Assembly: GCA_030054245.1 (NCBI GenBank)
Contig: JASGCH010000113.1
Span: 1 to 5,311 of the forward strand
Direction: 5' to 3'
Origin: Gammaproteobacteria bacterium
Lineage (GTDB): Bacteria; Pseudomonadota; Gammaproteobacteria; Burkholderiales; Burkholderiaceae_C
Length of the DNA stretch: 5,311 nucleotides
This document shows, in pieces, positions 1 through 5,311 of the stretch. The stretch's first letter is position 1. Every line of letters starts with the position of its first letter. The notes beneath the pieces are model-generated. The model searched no databases and was not told where the DNA came from. It saw only the letters and a list, made by a program, of their open reading frames with translations. The translations under genes and the position numbers were made by a program.

Positions 1-270
1 GATCTTGTAAGTCGAAAGTTCCCAGATTGGACTTTTGCGCGATCCGGCATTGTTGATGTGTGACCTGTGCATAAGCTCGGACGAGCTAGCCAATTACACG
101 GCTTTCGTGCGCACAACCCGATTCATTTCCGAAGTCGTTCATTCGAGGTGAGCCACATAACGCAGTTTTATGGCAGGGTAGCTGGTGGTAAAACCGATGG
201 ATCGAAGGTCTTATCATGACACAACAGCGGTGCAACGATGGTGATTTCTCAATCTGAATCATTGGATCAA
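1..270. other. Stretch without an identifiable gene, downstream of the VWA gene
   Basis: I could not assign any gene here. Several short frames are open: plus frame 1 from the edge (DLVSRKFPDWTFARSGIVDV, stop at 61-63), plus frame 2 with an ATG at 55 ending at about 151 (MCDLCISSDELANYTAF…), and a minus ORF from an ATG at 72 running off the left edge (MHRSHINNAGSRKSPIWELS…). None matches a family I recognise. The minus one has the best position for a real partial gene, since it shares strand with everything else. A small inverted repeat AGCTCG-GA-CGAGCT (74-87) is present. Base composition of the first ~150 bp looks higher in GC than the neighbouring genes by eye. No clear terminator follows the VWA stop. 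Confidence 0.4.
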
Positions 271-1440
271 TCAAGAAATTTCACTCAAAGCCCGGGCCAA
301 ATTTTCTAAGTGTTCTAAGTTATGAACGGCTAACATTTGATCGGCGTATTGAAATAATACACTGGCACCACTGGCCGAGGGTTGATACTGATCATAACGC
401 AGTAAAGGGTTGAGCCAGACGAATTTGCCAATTTTGGCGTGTAAGGAAGCTAACTCGTAGTGCAATGAAGATTTTTCTCCGGTATCTAAACCGTCGCTGA
501 TCAATATAAAAATAGTTTTGGAATGTTGGATGGGGTATTTTTGGCGTAAGCTCTTTAACCCAGTTGACAGTTGGGTGCCGCCGGCGTAGTCCTTGACTTG
601 GAGATTGACCCATTTTAGCATCTCATCCGGGTTGTCTTTGGCAAAAGCCCATTGTAGGTTGCTGAGTTGAGTGCCAATGGAAAAAACTCTGCGATTTTTC
701 CAATAGCGCGTGGCTTGGTGTAAAAATACCAAAAGCATACGCGTGTAGCGGTGCATAGAACCCGAGACATCGATGAGAAAAACCACGGGTGCTGGCAAGT
801 TTCTATTGGCAATGGTCGGAAGATGAAACAAATCGCCATCTTGTTGCACCCAATTTTGGATAGCTCTTTGCCAGTCTAGGTCGTGGCTTCTTGTAGAAGC
901 TCGTTTCCTTCTGGATGGGATGATAGGTGGCGACCATTTTATTTTCTTTACCCAATGTTCGACGATTTGGTACTCTTGTGCTGTTAAATGTTGAAAGTCA
1001 GCTTGCCGTAGTCTTTCAACTTGGCTGGCGGTCATGGTTAAATCCAAAAGGGTCTGCGTTGCGGGCGGGTTTTTTGACGCAGTTGATTGGGGTCTTAAAG
1101 CATCCCAAACGCGACTTTGCTTGGGCGCGGTGCTGGGGCTTGGGTTTTTAGGCAATAATTGGCCCATAAGTTGTTGGGCTAATTGCCGATCCTTAAAATA
1201 TAGAGCGAACATTTGGTCAAATATCGCCAAATCTTCGTGGCGTTGAATCAGGCTACTTTGCAAAGCCAAGGCAAAATCGTCTTTATGGGCGATGTCAATG
1301 TAAGCGACGGCTTGTAGGGCATTGAGGACTTTGCTGGTATCTACTGGCACACCTGCCACGCGTAGTGCACGAGCAAACCCCAATAAGTTGGGGATGAATT
1401 TGCCAGCGCGTGCGTTGCCATAAATAGATTGGGGTGTCAT
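271..1440 (-). CDS. CoxE-like von Willebrand factor A domain protein
   Basis: This 389-residue, probably cytoplasmic protein belongs to the VWA_CoxE family, which usually works with a MoxR-type AAA+ ATPase in metal-cofactor insertion or enzyme maturation. The N-terminal third (GFARALRVAGVPVDTSKVLNAL, residues about 21-42) is the family's helical region; a low-complexity Pro/Ser/Gln-rich linker covers about 97-130. The VWA domain starts near 216 and has a complete MIDAS: DVSGSM (Asp224, Ser226, Ser228), Thr289 in GGTQLSTGL and Asp316 in ISDGLDTG. The family segment WLNPLLRYDQYQP (342-354) is present. There is no signal peptide or membrane segment. The ATG is fixed by an in-frame TAA at 1446-1444, three codons' length upstream, and lacks a clear Shine-Dalgarno. 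Its neighbour upstream is the decayed toxin gene, not a MoxR gene, and nothing recognisable follows downstream, so its client enzyme cannot be named. I do not assign coxE because no CO dehydrogenase gene is visible. Confidence 0.9.
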   Translation of the reverse strand: MTPQSIYGNARAGKFIPNLLGFARALRVAGVPVDTSKVLNALQAVAYIDIAHKDDFALALQSSLIQRHEDLAIFDQMFALYFKDRQLAQQLMGQLLPKNPSPSTAPKQSRVWDALRPQSTASKNPPATQTLLDLTMTASQVERLRQADFQHLTAQEYQIVEHWVKKIKWSPPIIPSRRKRASTRSHDLDWQRAIQNWVQQDGDLFHLPTIANRNLPAPVVFLIDVSGSMHRYTRMLLVFLHQATRYWKNRRVFSIGTQLSNLQWAFAKDNPDEMLKWVNLQVKDYAGGTQLSTGLKSLRQKYPIQHSKTIFILISDGLDTGEKSSLHYELASLHAKIGKFVWLNPLLRYDQYQPSASGASVLFQYADQMLAVHNLEHLENLARALSEIS

Positions 1441-1516
1441 AAGTTACTGCACAAAATTCTAAGATTGCTGCATCAAGGCTAAGATAGGGAAGGAAAAGGT
1501 CTCTGTTTGCCAGTCA

Positions 1517-1613
1517 TCAAAATACCCATTTCTGTTGTTGCATAAATTCCTCCAGATGGATGCAAGGCACGAACTGAGCTGGTGTCAAAGATATAAATCA
1601 TGTTGCCGTTCAT
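1517..1613 (-). pseudogene. PIN-like (DUF4411-type) toxin gene, internally deleted and frameshifted
   Basis: This is the remnant of a gene translationally coupled to the XRE-ImmA gene. From the ATG at 1613, frame A reads MNGNMIYIFDTSSVRALH. The IYIFDTSS strand with its Asp (residue 10) is a typical PIN-nuclease N-terminus and resembles the start of DUF4411-type toxins that pair with this regulator class. From about 1570, frame B reads VPCIHLEEFMQQQKWVF and stops (TGA 1519-1517). It resembles, from memory, the end of the same family, where an 'xPxCxxLExFM' segment and an aromatic tail close the protein. Family members are roughly 150-170 residues, so most of the domain, including the other acidic residues, is absent. 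As it stands, frame A runs out of frame to a TAG at 1481-1479, giving a 44-residue peptide. The two fragments adjoin or overlap in GTGCCTTGCAT (1570-1560), suggesting deletion at a short repeat. Alternatives are an unrelated small coupled ORF or chance similarity of the C-terminal frame. Confidence 0.68.
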
Positions 1614-2845
1614 GTACTCATTCCTTCCAGAAACAGTTCTTCAAGTTCTGCAAAATGCTTGGGTTTAACACCCAAAAAATCAGCCGCCTGTTCAAGCGTA
1701 ATTTGATGTCGGTAATGTCGGGTAATCACTTCTTTGGCAAAACAGTCGCTGAGATAAGACCTTCGGTTGAGGAACCAATTACCACCACCACTCTTGGTTT
1801 TTTGCGCGTTCCAGCTTTTTACTTTTATACTGTAAAAATCGGCGGTGATGTGTCCTCGATCTGATAACCTGCGTAAAACTACTTCACGACTCACGCCATA
1901 GCGTATAGCCAAATTTGAGCACATCCCCTCTATATCCTCTTCAGAGGTAAAGTCTGCTATGTTTTTTGGAAACAGAGTGAGTTGGTGCAAAAAATCGGCA
2001 CTGGGTATTAAAACCTCAGCCGCCACTGCATTACAAAACTGCTCAAGCTTTTTTTCTATCTGTGGCAAATCGTCGATGTAGTTTGGCTCCAACTTACTGA
2101 GCCCGTTTACACCGATCAGAAGGTGCGCCAATTCGTGTAGCAAACTGAAAGTCTGTCGAGTTTTACTCGTACTATTGTTTACATAAATAATTGGCAAATA
2201 TTCATCCATCAAACAAAAACCAGAAATGTCCTTTTGTTTGAATGTATCCTTAAAGACAAATACGCCTGCATTTTCAATGGCTTGTCGCCATTTTTTGAGC
2301 GCTATCTCGTCGCTTTTCCACGCCACTTGGTCTTCGATGGTGATCCCAAGAAAATTCCGGATGGCTACTGCTTGTTCTGCTACACCCTTTGATGAGGATA
2401 GTTTTAACGATTGCCCAATGCAATGGCCAGAAGGGTTTTGGTTATCAAAAAGTTCTCTTAGGGCAATCTGGTAAGCGTGAGCGCGCCGAATCTGAAAATA
2501 GGTGTCGGGCAACAAAGTCTCCAGATCAGTTTCAGGCAAGGTTCTGAATTCACGCTTTGGTATAGGCTCCTCAGGCGGTGATGGCAAGAAGAACATCGCT
2601 AAAGGACGCTTGTAAATTTTATAGGCTAGTTTTTCAAGTTGAGAATAGGTTGGTACACCGGCACCTGACTCCCAATCCTCTATTTTAGAGGGCGAGGTTT
2701 TTAACATCTCTGCCACTTTGTTTACAGACAAACCGCATGTTGTTCTGGCCCAACGGAGAACTTCTGGTTGAATTCCTATTCCTTGGTCACGCTGGAGATG
2801 CGCAGAAGTATCTTTGCTGTGCTTAGGTTGATTAAATTTGGGCAT
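1610..2845 (-). CDS. XRE-family HTH regulator fused to ImmA/IrrE-type zinc metallopeptidase
   Basis: This 411-residue cytoplasmic protein joins a DNA-binding domain to a putative metallopeptidase. Residues about 27-85 form an XRE/Cro-type helix-turn-helix (VLRWARTTCGLSVNKVAEML, then SKIEDWESG and PTYSQLEKLA). A linker with the typical KREFRTLP motif follows. The ImmA/IrrE domain spans roughly 190-310, with the zinc motif HELAH at 237-241 (His237, Glu238, His241) in RQTFSLLHELAHLLIG and Glu277 in AAEVLIP as likely third ligand. The C-terminal part (VSREVVLRRL, GGGNWFLNRRSYLS, then LEQAADFLGVKPKH) is typical of long COG2856-like members. Such proteins cleave repressors in mobile elements (ImmA) or pair with PIN/DUF4411-type toxins. 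Pairing is favoured here because the stop codon overlaps the start of a PIN-like remnant as ATGA. The ATG start is bounded by an in-frame TAG at 2860-2858; no Shine-Dalgarno is evident. The reading frame is intact. Function as antitoxin, protease or both is inferred. Confidence 0.93.
   Translation of the reverse strand: MPKFNQPKHSKDTSAHLQRDQGIGIQPEVLRWARTTCGLSVNKVAEMLKTSPSKIEDWESGAGVPTYSQLEKLAYKIYKRPLAMFFLPSPPEEPIPKREFRTLPETDLETLLPDTYFQIRRAHAYQIALRELFDNQNPSGHCIGQSLKLSSSKGVAEQAVAIRNFLGITIEDQVAWKSDEIALKKWRQAIENAGVFVFKDTFKQKDISGFCLMDEYLPIIYVNNSTSKTRQTFSLLHELAHLLIGVNGLSKLEPNYIDDLPQIEKKLEQFCNAVAAEVLIPSADFLHQLTLFPKNIADFTSEEDIEGMCSNLAIRYGVSREVVLRRLSDRGHITADFYSIKVKSWNAQKTKSGGGNWFLNRRSYLSDCFAKEVITRHYRHQITLEQAADFLGVKPKHFAELEELFLEGMST
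1622..1626 (-). promoter_or_regulatory. Ribosome binding site of the decayed toxin gene
   Basis: AAGGA on the minus strand lies 8 nt upstream of the ATG at 1613-1611, inside the last codons of the XRE-ImmA gene. With the ATGA stop/start overlap it shows that the downstream ORF was built to be translated by coupling, and it selects this ATG over the one four codons later (1601), which has no such signal. Confidence 0.6.
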
Positions 2846-2867
2846 GATCAGGGAGAACTAGAATTTT

Positions 2868-2896
2868 GTAGTATTCAACGGTCTTAGGGTTGTAAA
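2868..2896 (-). promoter_or_regulatory. Candidate sigma-70 promoter of the XRE-ImmA gene
   Basis: On the minus strand TTTACA (2896-2891, five of six matches to TTGACA) is followed after exactly 17 bp by TACTAC (2873-2868), a poor match to TATAAT. Transcription would begin roughly 15-20 nt before the ATG at 2845, giving a short leader with no recognisable Shine-Dalgarno. The location between the ptsI terminator candidate and the gene is right, but the -10 element is weak. Confidence 0.3.
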
Positions 2897-2909
2897 GTGG
2901 TTTCTAAAG
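2887..2909. repeat. Pair of 11-bp imperfect direct repeats, possible operator
   Basis: GGGTTGTAAAG (2887-2897) and GGTTTCTAAAG (2899-2909) match at 9 of 11 positions and start 12 bp apart, close to one helical turn. The first overlaps the proposed -35 box of the downstream XRE-family gene, a sensible place for autoregulation by its own helix-turn-helix. This may be chance in a short AT-rich spacer. Confidence 0.25.
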
Positions 2910-2930
2910 TTTTCGATGGGAATATGAGGG

Positions 2931-2968
2931 TTAAGACTGTTGCTCAACCGGTTGTGCAACAGTTTTAA
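2931..2968. terminator. 38-bp palindrome after ptsI, probable intrinsic terminator, perhaps bidirectional
   Basis: The sequence forms an almost perfect inverted repeat of two 19-base arms centred at 2949.5. The core arms CTGTTGC (2937-2943) and GCAACAG (2956-2962) enclose CAACCGGTTG, with a single T/T mismatch (2944/2955). The outer arms TTAAGA and TTTTAA extend the stem with one G/T wobble. It begins 1 bp past the last base of the ptsI stop codon. Read in the ptsI direction, the hairpin is followed by TCTTAA, a short and imperfect U-tract. Read on the plus strand it is followed by TTTT. A weak terminator for ptsI, also blocking antisense reading from the left, fits best; a protein-binding palindrome is the alternative. 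Confidence 0.6.
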
Positions 2969-2969
2969 G

Positions 2970-4715
2970 TTAGTTAGGTCCTCGCTTTATGAGTTCTATA
3001 GGCGCACGACTCGCCAACACTTGGGTGGACCAAGGTTCTAAAGTTAGGGTGTTGGTTTCACGAATCAGTTGTTTGATGGGTAAAATTCTCCGTTCTTGCA
3101 TGGAAAAACTACGCAGTCCTAGGCTCAATAAAAACTTGGTCCACAAGGCTTCACCGGCAATTTCGCCGCATAAAGTAACCCATTTATGGTTTTTATGTAC
3201 GGTTTTAATGGTCTGATGGATCAATTGAATAACCGCCGGATGAGCTGAGTTATACAAGTGAGCTACTTGCTCATCTTGGCGGTCGATGGCCAAAGTATAT
3301 TGCGTTAAATCGTTGGTACCAATCGAAAAGAAATCAAACATATCGATAAAATGATGAATGGAAATAGCTAAAGAAGGTACTTCCACCATAGCACCCACCA
3401 ATAAGGAGCCATACGGAACTTGGCGTTGTTCCAATTGTTTTTTAGCCAAGTCAAGGAGTTGTAAAACTTTTACCGCTTCTTCAGGGTCTGACAACATAGG
3501 AATTAACAACCGTACATTGCCAAGGATAGATGCCCGGAGAATGGCGCGCAACTGACTTAAAAATATTTCTGGCTCAGCTAAACTCCAACGAATGGCTCTG
3601 AGACCTAAGTAAGAGCCGGTCGATTGATAGCTGTGAGAGTGTTCTAGGATTTTATCCGCACCGACATCCACCGTACGGATAGTGACAGGTAATCCGCCGA
3701 CTATATGGCAAACTTGGCTATAAGCTTGGTATTGCTCATCTTCACTTGGTAAACTGTTACCACGCCCTAAAAATAAAAATTCACTTCTAAACAAACCGAT
3801 GCCCTGCGCACCAAGAGCCAAGATGTTTTGCGCGTCTTCAGGTCTTTCTATATTGGCCAAGAGTTCAATTTTTCGACCATCGGCCGTTATGGAAGGCGCA
3901 GAGCATAGCCACTGTAAATTATTTTCTGCTAGCTTGAGGTGAAGAATTTTTTGGCGGTAAAATTGTATGGTTCGCTCATCGGGATTGACCAAAACGACGC
4001 CCTGCAAAGAATCAACGATAATAATGTCTCCTTCGTGAATCAGAGACGAGGCGTTGTGTGTGGCGATCACCGCGGGAATACCCATGCTTCGAGCGATAAT
4101 GGCGGTATGCGAATGATGCCCCCCTAAATCGGTTACAAAGCCATTAAATCCATTTTTTCGACATTGGTAAATGTCTGTCGATAACAAATCTTGAGCCACC
4201 AAAATCAACTCCATGTGAGGGTTAGATTCTTTTAAGTCAGGCGTTGTGAAGCCAGCTGATTGGCTGGTAAACAAGTGGTCTGGTTGTAAATAGTGCAACA
4301 TTTTATTGACCACTTGTTTGACATCTTCTTTGCGTTCACGCAAATAGTCATCTTCAATTTCATTAAATTGGCGAACTACTTCGTCTAAGGTGGCGACCAA
4401 AGCCCATTGCGCGTTGTAGTTATGGTTTTGTATCCATTGTTTAGACATTTGCATGAGGCTATCGTCTTCGCCAATCAACATCAGCTGCATTTCTAAAATA
4501 CCACTGATTTCAGATTTATCTACTAAACCTTTGATGGCGAAGCTAAGCTCGGTGACCAATTTATCACGGGCATGCAACAAAAGTTGCCACTCTTGGTGGG
4601 CGTCTTCTGGATGGATGTAATAATGCTCGATAGGTTGGTGTGTATTATTGTCAACAACCGCTTGACCAATAACGACTCCACTACCTACGGCGATTCCATG
4701 GATACTGAATGGCAT
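2970..4715 (-). CDS. ptsI: PTS Enzyme I (phosphoenolpyruvate-protein phosphotransferase)
   Basis: Enzyme I autophosphorylates from phosphoenolpyruvate and donates the phosphate to HPr. At 581 residues it is full length (E. coli EI is 575). The N-terminal HPr-binding/phosphohistidine part carries GGHHSHTAIIAR (residues 198-209) with the active His203. The C-terminal PEP-binding barrel carries GIGLFRSEFLFL (305-316, Arg310), Arg347 in TIRTVD, Arg373 in LGLRAIR, Glu445 in VEVP, GTNDLTQYTLAIDR (466-479, Asn468, Asp469, Arg479) and Cys516 in LCGEIAGE. By my count these match E. coli His189, Arg296, Arg332, Arg358, Glu431, Asn454, Asp455, Arg465 and Cys502 at a steady offset of 14-15, so the active site looks intact. 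One mild oddity: the usual NPxLG before RAIR reads GSYLG. The ATG start has only a weak GAG upstream; coupling to ptsH, 29 bp upstream, is likely. A palindrome just past the stop probably ends the operon. Confidence 0.98.
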   Translation of the reverse strand: MPFSIHGIAVGSGVVIGQAVVDNNTHQPIEHYYIHPEDAHQEWQLLLHARDKLVTELSFAIKGLVDKSEISGILEMQLMLIGEDDSLMQMSKQWIQNHNYNAQWALVATLDEVVRQFNEIEDDYLRERKEDVKQVVNKMLHYLQPDHLFTSQSAGFTTPDLKESNPHMELILVAQDLLSTDIYQCRKNGFNGFVTDLGGHHSHTAIIARSMGIPAVIATHNASSLIHEGDIIIVDSLQGVVLVNPDERTIQFYRQKILHLKLAENNLQWLCSAPSITADGRKIELLANIERPEDAQNILALGAQGIGLFRSEFLFLGRGNSLPSEDEQYQAYSQVCHIVGGLPVTIRTVDVGADKILEHSHSYQSTGSYLGLRAIRWSLAEPEIFLSQLRAILRASILGNVRLLIPMLSDPEEAVKVLQLLDLAKKQLEQRQVPYGSLLVGAMVEVPSLAISIHHFIDMFDFFSIGTNDLTQYTLAIDRQDEQVAHLYNSAHPAVIQLIHQTIKTVHKNHKWVTLCGEIAGEALWTKFLLSLGLRSFSMQERRILPIKQLIRETNTLTLEPWSTQVLASRAPIELIKRGPN

Positions 4716-4744
4716 ATACTCAATCGATGGCAGGAAATCTAGTT

Positions 4745-5014
4745 TTAGGTTTTTTCACCAAATTTATTCTCTACTAAGGCAATTAGCGATTGGAGAGCGG
4801 CTAATTCATCGTCTCCTTCGGTGAAGATTTCAATTTTGGTACCTAAACCACAAGCCAACATCATCACTCCTAAAATACTTTTGCCATTGACTTTTCGCTC
4901 ACCGCGTTGCAGCCAAACGGTGGAATTAAATTGATTGGCTTGTTTGGTAAAAACGGCGGCGGCGCGCGCGTGCAAGCCTAATTGATTACAAATAACGGTG
5001 CTAGCTTGTTGCAT
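4745..5014 (-). CDS. ptsH: Phosphocarrier protein HPr
   Basis: HPr is the small cytoplasmic phosphocarrier that takes phosphate from Enzyme I on a histidine and passes it to EIIA proteins. The 89-residue length is normal for the family. The phosphorylation motif GLHARAA places the active histidine at exactly residue 15 with Arg17 following. The second landmark, NGKSILGVMML, puts a serine at residue 46, the site used by HPr kinase/phosphorylase (HprK) in Firmicutes and many proteobacteria; whether HprK exists here cannot be seen. The start is the ATG overlapping the upstream EIIA stop codon and is supported by AGGA 7 nt upstream. ptsI follows after 29 bp on the same strand. No residue expected for function is missing. 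Confidence 0.97.
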   Translation of the reverse strand: MQQASTVICNQLGLHARAAAVFTKQANQFNSTVWLQRGERKVNGKSILGVMMLACGLGTKIEIFTEGDDELAALQSLIALVENKFGEKT

Positions 5015-5311
5015 TACATATTCCTGGTAGCTCCATGTTCAATGGAGAAAATACTGTTAGTACCCGCTTGAATGACTCTAGGTAATAAGGTTTGCATAGG
5101 TTCGTGTCGATAACACAAACCACGCAATATCATAGGCAGATTAACCCCGACTACCATTTCACATCCTAGGGAATGAACCAATTTTAGACAAATATTGGAT
5201 GAAGTGGAACCAAATACATCGGTTAGCAATAAGACAGGCGTATGTATAGGGATGATCGAACTTAATCCAGTCAAATTCTGTTCTTGTGTAGCGTGTGGAT
5301 TGACCGAGAAA
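5014..5311 (-). CDS. Mannose-family PTS EIIA component, N-terminus beyond the window
   Basis: This is the C-terminal part of a cytoplasmic PTS EIIA protein of the mannose (fructose/mannose, ManX-like) family, which accepts phosphate from HPr. The frame is open to the right edge, so the gene is partial. A TTG at 5274-5272 is only an internal codon, because coding continues upstream of it (…FSVNPHATQEQN). Visible family hallmarks are the strand-turn VLLLTDVFGSTSSN and the motif VVGVNLPMILRGLCYR, followed by an AG-containing helix near the end. Full-length members are about 130-150 residues with the phosphorylated His near residue 10; that part is not in the window, so catalytic competence cannot be judged. 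In betaproteobacteria this protein usually lies next to ptsH and ptsI without EIIB/EIIC partners and is thought to be regulatory. Its stop codon shares one base with the ptsH start (TAATG), indicating an operon with translational coupling. The family call is secure; the physiological role is inferred. Confidence 0.9.
   Translation of the reverse strand, partial: FSVNPHATQEQNLTGLSSIIPIHTPVLLLTDVFGSTSSNICLKLVHSLGCEMVVGVNLPMILRGLCYRHEPMQTLLPRVIQAGTNSIFSIEHGATRNM
5022..5025 (-). promoter_or_regulatory. Ribosome binding site of ptsH
   Basis: AGGA on the minus strand lies 7 nt upstream of the ptsH ATG (5014-5012), inside the last codons of the EIIA gene. It is the clearest Shine-Dalgarno sequence of the PTS genes and supports the chosen start and efficient HPr translation at the TAATG stop/start overlap. 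Confidence 0.7.

Noticed and set aside
74..87. AGCTCG-GA-CGAGCT hairpin as a terminator for the VWA gene
   Set aside because: It lies about 180 bp beyond the stop, has a two-base loop in its full form and no T-tract on either side.
1..270. Tail of an insertion sequence, group II intron end or tRNA attachment site
   Set aside because: I looked for transposase motifs, an intron domain V-like hairpin and a tRNA T-arm in both strands and found none that hold.
86..274. A 62-codon minus-strand ORF starting at a TTG that overlaps the VWA stop codon
   Set aside because: TTG start, no Shine-Dalgarno, composition unlike a protein (many Cys, His, Arg, Pro scattered) and no recognisable motif; it looks like a chance opening.
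1479..1613. The 44-residue frame A ORF as a genuine small protein
   Set aside because: Only its first ~18 residues look like a protein family; the rest is low-information and out of phase with the second frame that continues the family. Kept as the present-day product of a pseudogene, not as an intact gene.
1535..1864. A 109-codon plus-strand ORF opposite the end of the XRE-ImmA gene and the toxin remnant
   Set aside because: It lies antisense to a well-supported coding frame and its translation has no family features; it is a shadow of that gene.
2226..2474. An 82-codon plus-strand ORF inside the XRE-ImmA gene
   Set aside because: Fully antisense to the conserved metallopeptidase gene; no independent support.
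5272..5274. TTG at 5274-5272 as the start of the EIIA gene
   Set aside because: The frame continues upstream without a stop to the window edge, and an 86-residue protein would lack the phosphorylated His and the first strand of the family.

Overview
The window carries a compact set of genes that all read on the minus strand, so gene order runs from high to low coordinates. The organism is most likely a betaproteobacterium of moderate to lowish GC (low-to-mid 40s percent, judged by eye). This rests on two things: a mannose-family EIIA, HPr and Enzyme I in the order manX-ptsH-ptsI, which I know as the usual betaproteobacterial 'regulatory PTS' cluster, and an Enzyme I whose N-terminal half looks betaproteobacterial to me (for example YNAQWAL and YLRERKEDVKQVV). 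The phylum-level call is an inference, not a measurement.

Layout from the right edge leftwards. (1) 5311-2970 is the PTS operon: the C-terminal two thirds of a mannose-type EIIA, cut by the window edge, then ptsH (TAATG overlap), then ptsI after a 29-bp gap. Phosphate should flow PEP -> EI His203 -> HPr His15 -> EIIA. HPr also has the Ser46 regulatory site. No sugar permease component is visible. (2) A 38-bp near-perfect palindrome (2931-2968) starts at the ptsI stop and is probably its terminator. (3) 2845-1610 encodes a 411-residue XRE helix-turn-helix plus ImmA/IrrE-type zinc metallopeptidase (COG2856-like). (4) Its stop codon overlaps, as ATGA, the start of a gutted downstream gene (1613-1517). 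One frame still encodes the first residues of a PIN-like nuclease toxin (MIYIFDTSSVRAL). A second frame, immediately adjoining, encodes what looks like the last residues of the same protein (PCIHLEEFMQQQKWVF, stop). The middle is gone. (5) 1440-271 encodes a CoxE-like von Willebrand factor A protein with a complete MIDAS metal site. (6) 270-1 holds no gene I can identify; it looks somewhat richer in GC than the rest.

The most interesting point is item 4. The XRE-ImmA/toxin pair appears to be a toxin-antitoxin-like module whose toxin was destroyed by an internal, frame-breaking deletion. The translational coupling signals (Shine-Dalgarno and ATGA overlap) and a full-length regulator/peptidase gene remain. 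The module sits between the PTS operon and the CoxE-like gene, whose usual MoxR AAA+ ATPase partner is not immediately upstream.
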